From assembly GCA_035771165.1 (NCBI GenBank), contig JAWNZC010000413.1, forward strand, positions 62,001 through 126,000: a DNA stretch of 64,000 bases, in the 5' to 3' direction. Shown in pieces: positions 58,352 through 64,000 of this stretch. Made by a program: the position numbers and the translations under genes. Origin of the DNA: Paragorgia papillata. Its lineage: Eukaryota > Cnidaria > Anthozoa > Scleralcyonacea > Coralliidae. The notes under the pieces are model-generated. The model ran no database searches. It saw only the letters and a program-made list of their open reading frames with translations, and was not told the origin of the DNA. Position 1 is the stretch's first letter. Every line of letters starts with the position of its first letter.

Positions 58352-58793
58352 GTCTCACATTACAAATACTTGTGTTAATTGATGTCACTGTATTGGACTC
58401 AGCAAAATTCAATGCACTCTCAATAACGTTAATTTGTAAATTAAATGAATTTGCAACTGCTTGTATAATTATATGATCAGCCCAATTTCCAAGTCTTGAC
58501 ATATTTTGTAGATATTGCAACCAAGATTGTTCGGTGTTGCTTTCAATGAATTACCCTGGGCAGTTAACTAAATGTTGAATTGCATGTGCTCTTATTTCTG
58601 CATGATGACTGTCAGTACCATAGAGTTGATGTGAAATACTGCGAAAGAAGCAATTTCCATCGCCTTTTATATTTACAGGTTGACGGCCAATTAGTAGTAA
58701 TCTAGTAGTTAACACAATCAAAGAGTTTGAAATACGACCTGGGTTTAATTCTACATCTCCAGACTTAATCAATTCTTTTTTATAGGATGTCAT
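58254..58793 (-). pseudogene. Helitron N-terminus: 2A-like motif and OTU cysteine protease domain
   Basis: ATG 58793, directly after an in-frame TGA. Residues 11-19 are SGDVELNPG, the 2A-type ribosome-skipping motif, but the next residue is Arg (CGT), not the Pro of a working 2A. Residues 43-57 (KGDGNCFFRSISHQL) contain the OTU catalytic Asp/Cys pair (D45, C48). A TAA at 58551-58553 breaks the frame, which then continues in phase with LQYLQNMSRLGNWADH and ends near EIHYVSTK, holding the expected catalytic His. OTU domains cleave ubiquitin chains and are a known passenger of animal Helitrons. Confidence 0.8.
58737..58763 (-). other. Degenerate 2A-like motif
   Basis: Codes for SGDVELNPG followed by Arg. 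DVExNPG matches the 2A consensus except for the final Pro, without which ribosome skipping is not expected. Confidence 0.7.
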
Positions 58794-59009
58794 TCACCTT
58801 TTTCGATTATTACATTTTCTTTCTTCAAATATGTGTTTGTAATCACTGTCACATGCAATGCCATTGAGATTGTATTTGTTCACTCGTATTCTACTTTTGC
58901 ATTTAGATTTATTCAAGGCTGACGGAAACGATTCGGTTCCTTTCATATTGTGTGAATGAACAAGAACCGTTCCTTTATTATTATGACCATGTCGGCGTAG
59001 CGCCTTCAT
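58794..59009 (-). other. Open leader frame upstream of the OTU gene
   Basis: A 71-codon frame rich in Lys, Asn and His ends with TGA directly before the ATG at 58793, in the same frame. It may be 5' leader or an N-terminal extension cut off by a nonsense change. It stops close to repeat R1. Confidence 0.35.
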
Positions 59010-59015
59010 ATATAT

Positions 59016-59133
59016 TTCTAAAATTCATTAATAATTCATGAGGAAAACACAAAGAAAAATCATGAGCGTATCGGATCTATATATGTGATATAGACTCGCT
59101 CTAAGTTTCTCGCTGGTTTTTAACGGCTGAGAT
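59016..59133. repeat. 118-bp repeat R1 (copy 3 of 3)
   Basis: Identical by eye over 118 bp to 7351-7468, preceded here by a short ATATATA. It lies between the Helitron 5' end and the RPA-like gene. Confidence 0.85.
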
Positions 59134-59236
59134 AAGGAATCGAAGAAACACGCTGGATTACTCCACGCTCTTACTTCAGACAGAAGAAAGCAGTGTAGAA
59201 GCCCTTCTGTATTCGAAAAGTAAGAGGCAGCTACTT

Positions 59237-60108
59237 ATGGATAGTGCCAATAGTCACACGCCGTTGAAGATCCAGAAATATACGAAGTCGGCTGATGGGG
59301 ATAAAGTCATAATCAACGACATGACAAAAATTTCTGCCCCGGATCAAACTGAATATGCTTTTCAGTTTAAAGAAATTGCGGATACTCGTACGAGAGTCGT
59401 ATCTTTCGAAGAAATATTAGGAGCTAATGTCAATGAATGGGATATTTTAGCAGTTCGAGGCAAAATTCTCCATGTCAGTGAAACCAGAGTCGTTGGCTCC
59501 AAGAAGTTAAAATTGGCTTCCGCAAAGCTTGCCGACACTACCGGGAAAATTTGGCTGATATATGGCAGCAACAGATTCCTCAGATCAGACCAGGAGGCGT
59601 GTTCTCGTTCACTGCGGTGCAAGTCCGAATGTGGTCGGATGAAGAAAAGCTGACCACAACCGTTGATACGATGATAACCTCGATCGACGATGAAGATCTT
59701 TCCAAAATTACTCTGCCACAAGGAGAAGAGATGTGTACCTTTTCCAAAATAATCAATGTTGGCTGCATTGATATCGTCAAGTCTGTGAACGTATCATTGT
59801 TGTGTTCGAATTGCTAAAAAAAAATCCTGCAAGCTTCAGCCAGCACCATTCTTCGTTGTGACAAGTGTGGTTGTCGAATGCGTGTAGGAAGCTGTACGAA
59901 GCAGTTGTCAGTGCAAGTTACTGTAACTCCGTCGGATGGAGGGGATGCCATTGAATTAGTTATATACCAGAACATTTTGTCAGAACTTATCAGGAATGTG
60001 TCCAATTTGCAGGAGGATGAACTTGCTGAAAGCTTACTAGCTCTAGAAAACATTAAAATTACTTATGATCCTTCCAAATATATCATTACAGAAATGCTAT
60101 TACTTTAA
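59237..60108 (+). pseudogene. RPA1-like OB-fold single-strand-binding protein (frameshifted)
   Basis: ATG 59237. The region VNEWDILAVRGKILHVSETR, then KKLKLASAKLADTTGKIWL, is an OB fold like replication protein A. A one-base shift near 59550 continues as DIWQQQIPQIRPGG and FTAVQVRMWSDEEKL, then LLCSNC. A TAA at 59815-59817 interrupts. The same frame goes on with ILQASASTILRCDKCG, so the Cys pairs (CSNC...CDKC) form the zinc ribbon of RPA-type OB folds. It ends at 60108. RPA-like genes ride on many animal Helitrons and would coat single-stranded intermediates. It is divergent from the Helitron (-), so it may belong to it or to a neighbour. Confidence 0.75.
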
Positions 60109-61015
60109 AGCTATACATGCACTAAATGATCCTATAACTGTTTTTGATATTATTAACGTATTGCATATATTTTTCTTGGACCATGGTTATGTTTGTTTGG
60201 TTGAATACATAAGAAAATTGACTTTGAACTTATGAACGATAATCGCATGATATATACATAAAGTATTGACTGTATTGTTGCATGACATATTAATAGGTTA
60301 CTCAATGTACTTGGAATAATAAAGAATCAATGTAGTAAGGAATGTACTTGGAATAATAAAGATTCTCAGTTTGAGTGTACTGTTTTCTCTATAACTGATT
60401 AAATTTTGTGACCGAACAGCTATTCCCATTTACTAGTAATAAACTTCCCACCACGCAAATAATATTTTATGTGATAGGTCTGAGGGGTAAAAGAACATTG
60501 CCATTGCGGTGAAGTATATACAAAGGCGGATGATAAATACAAATTCTGGGTTTTTTCTTTTCCCCTTTAGAAAGACAGCTCTAACAGCATACACATAATA
60601 GACAAAACTAATGTGTAAAGTTAAGCGAAATTTCAGTAAAATTTTAGGATCTTTTGATTGTAATTACACAATTGACCAACAGAAGTTTATTTAGTCCTAC
60701 TTCAAAAGTCCACACCAGTTCATTATCATGCAGTTTCTTTTCTCTACTGAATGACTTATAATTATATTTTTACTATCATAATCCAGTTGCAGCTTAGCTA
60801 CACACATGTTGGGAAAATGCGATGATGCGGGTGTGATGAGCGATGATCTGGTAACATGTAAGCGAAATTCTCAGTAATGTAATATTTTGTTGCTTGGCGT
60901 TGTGCCAGTACATGATAAGATATCTACGCTACAGATGTTGATCATTTTAATATGTTGTTTTACAATGTAAAACAGTATTCATTGTGAAAAAATACTTTAA
61001 TTAAAACGCATCGAA
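60109..61015. other. Interval without a gene
   Basis: AT-rich. A short direct repeat, GTACTTGGAATAATAAAGA, occurs at about 60309 and 60348. Confidence 0.45.
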
Positions 61016-61018
61016 AAA

Positions 61019-61061
61019 CGTAGCCTGCGTGCATGCTTCATACGTCAGCACGCAGGCTACG
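61019..61061. repeat. Hairpin, 14-bp perfect stem
   Basis: CGTAGCCTGCGTGC and its exact complement around a 15-nt loop. Possibly a residual MITE end pair. Confidence 0.8.
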
Positions 61062-61063
61062 CA

Positions 61064-61640
61064 AATCGCAAACCGTAGATAAAATTATCTTAATAAAAAT
61101 ATCTTTTCAATTAATTTGTTTTCCGCTTTGCCTGACGTCGGGCCGTTTAGCCGTCGCACTTCTCTTAGACTGAGACACATTTCTTTGAAGATTTTACTCT
61201 CTGAATGATTCAAATTTAAACAACATTAAATCGCAAACCGTAGATAAAATTATCTTAATAAATATATCTTTTCAATTAGTTTCTTTTCCGCTTTGCCTGA
61301 CATCGGGCCGTTTAGCTGTCGCATTTCTCTTAGACTGAGACACATTTCTTTGAAGATTTTACTCTCTGAATGATTCAAATTTAAACAGTATTCCACTCGT
61401 ATGCAATTTGATAAGAAAACTTCGTTATTTGCATCCACAATTAACGGTTATTTTCCACACAGTTCCTTCCGCTTTGCCTGACATCGGGCCGTTTAGCTGT
61501 CGCATTTCTCTTAGACTGAGACACATTTCTTTGAAGATTTTACTCTCTGAATGATTCAAATTTAAACAGTATTCCACTCGTATGCAATTTGATAAGAAAA
61601 CTTCGTTATTTGCATCCACAATTAACGGTTATTTTCCACA
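61064..61640 (-). repeat. Triplicated segment of about 170-205 bp with a conserved small frame
   Basis: Copies start near 61064, 61231 and 61461. All share GCTTTGCCTGACRTCGGGCC, CTTAGACTGAGACACATTTC and CTCTCTGAATGATTCAAATT. Two copies (61250-61438 and 61425-61619) keep a minus-strand frame beginning MDANNEVFLSNCIRVEYCLN. It may be a duplicated exon of an unknown gene or a small satellite. Confidence 0.7.
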
Positions 61641-62276
61641 CAGTTCCGTGATATATTGACAGTATATCTACAAGATAAATAAATACGCATAACCAGCATA
61701 ATTATCGAAGGGTCAAAAGGTCATTGTATTACACAATATCGATGCCCATATTAGGAAGAGTGTCAGGAGGGGTGAAAATAACAAACGAAAATAAACACGC
61801 TTTTACAGATTTGTATTATTTCGAAACGAATAAATAAAACCGAAAGAAACCTATTTTTTCCCCCTTTTATCGGAGCAATTTCACATTTCATAGCAAGAAA
61901 TACCCGTGAGCATTGTCTATAAAGAGATGAGCGAAAGAAAAAAACAAAATTCGCTGAAAATAATACAATATTTCACGATTTAAAAATATATCGGACACCC
62001 CACCCTGAAAATATGCGACGAGTTAACACGTTGTCTGACTCGTATGACTGACTGACTGACTGTATTAATCGTTCCTTACTGATTGGAATCCGTTCACTTT
62101 ACATTATTGCAAAGTTTCTTTGAGAAACTTTGCACTTAAAATGACTTAAATTAAATTCCATGGAGCTACATGAACATCCCACATCTCCCAATCCTCCTCT
62201 ACTCACACCCTCTATAGGCTAATATACACACACATAATACAGTATGTATATAAAAAACCCACTGTGAAGTATACAC
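61641..62276. other. Interval without a gene
   Basis: AT-rich. A short (TGAC)n run lies at about 62044-62061. Confidence 0.45.
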
Positions 62277-62280
62277 AACA

Positions 62281-62346
62281 TTCAGCCTTCGATTCAGCCT
62301 TCGATTCGGCCTTCGATTCAGCCTTCGATTCAGCCGTCGATTCAAT
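62281..62346. repeat. 12-bp minisatellite, five to six copies
   Basis: TTCGATTCAGCC repeated with single-base changes. Confidence 0.9.
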
Positions 62347-62412
62347 TATCGCATCTTATTGCGAAGTTATCTCCATATTCATCAGGTGGTCGCTATTGCA
62401 GAATATCATACA

Positions 62413-63880
62413 AAAACACAATTTTCTCAGGCGCTATTCTATACGATTTTTTAAATTTACATATGTTGTACAGAATTTCATGCTCTTTAATCTGGAATAA
62501 GTCTCCAGAGTGGCACAGACCCATGAACGACGAAGGCGAGCTCTAAACAAATTGCCGCGCGCCGTCATTAATACGACTGATGGGGGCTGTTTTGCGTATT
62601 TCAGATTACCTCAGATATAAACACAATTTTCTCACGCGTTATTCTATACGATTTTTTTAAATTTACATATGTTGTACAGAATTTCATGCTCTTTAATCTG
62701 GAATAAGTCTCCAGAGTGGCACAGACCCATGAACGACGCAGGCGAGCTTTAAACAAATTGCGGCGCGCCGTCTTTAATACGACTAACGGGGGTTGTTTTC
62801 CATGTTTCAGATTAAGTCAGATATAAACACAATTTTCTCAGGCGCTATTCTATACGATTTTTTTTAATTTACATATGTTGTACAGAATTTCATGCTCTTT
62901 AATCTGGAATAAGTCTCCAGAGTGGCACAGACCCATGAACGACGCAGGCGAGCTTTAACCAAATTGCGGCACGCCGTCATTAATACGACAGACGGGGGTT
63001 GTTTTGCGTATTTCCGATTACCTCAGATATAAACACAATTTTTTCAGGCGCTATTCTATACAATTTTTTTAAATTTACATATGTTGTACAGAATTTCATC
63101 CCCTTTAATCTGGAATAAGTCTCCAGAGTGGCACAGACCCATGAACGACGCAGGCGAGCTTTAAACAAATTGCCGCGCAACGTCATTAATACGACTGACG
63201 GGGGTTGTTTTGCGTATTTCAGATTACCTCAGATGTAAACACAATTTTCTCAGGCGCTATTCTATACGATTTTTTTTAATTTACATATGTTGTACAGAAT
63301 TTCATGCTCTTTAATCTGGTATAAGTTTCCAGAGTGGCACAGACTCATGAACGACGCAGGCGAGCTTTAAACAAATTGCGGCGCGCCGTCTTTAATACGA
63401 CTAACGGGGGTTGTTTTCCATCTTTCAGATTAAGTCAGATATAAACACAATTTTCTCAGGCGCTATTCTATACGATTTTTTAAAATTTACATATGTTGTA
63501 CAGAATTTCATGCTCTTTAATCTGGAATAAGTCTCCAGAGTGGCACAGACCCATGAACGACGAAGGCGAGCTTTAAACAAATTACGGCACGCCGTCATTA
63601 ATACGACAGACGGGGGTTGTTTTGCGTATTTCCGATTACCTGAAATATAAACAATTTTCTCAGGCGCTATTCTATACGATTTTTTTAAATTTACGTATGT
63701 TGTATATAATTTCATGCTCTTTAATCTAGTAGAGGTCTCCAGAGTGGCACAGACCCATGGACGACGCAGGCGAGCTTTAAACAAATTGCAGCGCGCCGTC
63801 ATTAATACGACTGACGGGGGTTGTTTTGCGTAGTTCAGATTACCTCAGATGTAAACACAATTTTCTCAGGCGCTATTGGA
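62413..63880. repeat. 206-bp satellite, seven monomers plus a partial, three-monomer higher order
   Basis: Monomers start (AAACACAATTTTCTC) at about 62413, 62619, 62825, 63031, 63237, 63443, 63649 and 63853. Three subtypes alternate: one has GTCTTTAATACGACTAACGG and TTAAGTCAG (62619, 63237), one has ACGACAGACGG and TTTCCGATTACCT (62825, 63443), and one has ACGACTGACGG and CAGATGTA (63031, 63649). This gives a 618-bp higher-order unit. Minus-strand open frames (LFKARLRRSWVCATLET) recur with each monomer and are unlikely to be real genes. Confidence 0.9.
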
Positions 63881-63925
63881 TACGATTTTTTTGTATCTCC
63901 GCAGCAGATATATTGCTATCGTGTT

Positions 63926-63941
63926 GTGTGTGTGTGTGTTA
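63926..63941. repeat. Short (GT)n
   Basis: About eight GT units near the right edge. Confidence 0.8.
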
Positions 63942-64000
63942 GCTTTTTCGTGTAAACTCTAACCAATGCGCGACAATTACATCGGGGACAATCGAAGCTT

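Larger units (their letters stand above)
32280..59009 (-). mobile_element. Decayed OTU-type Helitron/Helentron, split by a 16-kb insertion
   Basis: Minus-strand coding pieces occur in the order expected of one large element: 2A-like motif and OTU protease (58793-58254), charged repeat linker (58351-57045), DUF6570-type region (53779-52678), Rep with HUH motif (36516-35081), PIF1-like helicase (34437-33070) and EEP endonuclease (33140-32280). Rep plus helicase defines rolling-circle Helitrons, and the EEP domain points to the Helentron branch. Several frameshifts and stops show it is dead. The reading frame crosses the insertion at 36520-52677. Region 53780-57044 contains nothing recognisable from the element and may be another insertion or an intron. 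Exact ends are unknown. Confidence 0.75.

Noticed and set aside
62980..63802. Recurring minus-strand frame (LFKARLRRSWVCATLET...) as a gene family
   Set aside because: It repeats with every 206-bp satellite monomer and is broken at different places. It is satellite sequence.

Overview
This is eukaryotic DNA, most likely from a cnidarian (probably an anthozoan; inference). It is AT-rich, its coding segments are split by GT-AG introns, and it carries element types common in marine invertebrates: P elements with THAP domains, OTU-containing Helitrons, DUF6589 genes, hammerhead-ribozyme retrozymes and 5S-derived SINEs. No clear single-copy host gene is visible. The window is a mosaic of nested mobile elements and satellites, and most coding segments carry frameshifts or stops.

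Layout. 0.1-2.9 kb: a three-exon DDE transposase (+) and a convergent broken ORF of unknown function (-). 3.7-12.2 kb: a retrozyme region of 277-bp monomers. It carries 14 hammerhead ribozyme motifs (9 on +, 5 on -), arranged partly head-to-head around long (TA)n tracts. One monomer is interrupted by a 2.15-kb element with 41-bp terminal inverted repeats (TIRs), and the whole block is tandemly duplicated (4320-8053 and 8054-12126). 12.2-20.5 kb: a foldback element interrupted by a short insertion, which is itself interrupted by a 6,577-bp P element (13644-20220) with 35-bp perfect TIRs and two convergent genes. 20.5-28 kb: no genes; MITEs, a 5S-rRNA-derived SINE and a Tc1/mariner helix-turn-helix fragment. 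28.2-31.3 kb: two exons of a DUF6589 gene (-), with a 1.28-kb TIR element (9-bp target duplication) and a mariner MITE in the intron.

32.3-59.0 kb: a decayed OTU-type Helitron/Helentron read on the minus strand. In order it has a 2A-like motif, OTU protease, repeated charged linker, DUF6570-type region, HUH Rep, PIF1-like helicase and an apurinic-endonuclease-type (EEP) domain. An RPA-like OB-fold gene lies divergently at its 5' side. The Helitron reading frame is split by a 16,158-bp insertion (36520-52677) with CAC...GTG termini, a 3-bp duplication and A/T-rich subterminal repeats (CACTA-like). That insertion carries a 10.5-kb satellite (38157-48690) made of sharply bounded blocks with 12-, 15-, 5- and 17-bp units.

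60-64 kb: a triplicated ~0.2-kb repeat, a 12-bp minisatellite and a 206-bp satellite organised as a three-monomer higher-order repeat.

How the parts relate: most units are selfish elements inserted into one another, so relative ages can be read from the nesting. Helitron precedes the CACTA-like insertion; foldback precedes the short insert, which precedes the P element; the retrozyme array precedes the 2.15-kb TIR element, which precedes the block duplication. The giant open frames across the satellite (more than 3,500 codons in several frames on both strands) are artefacts of a stop-free repeat.
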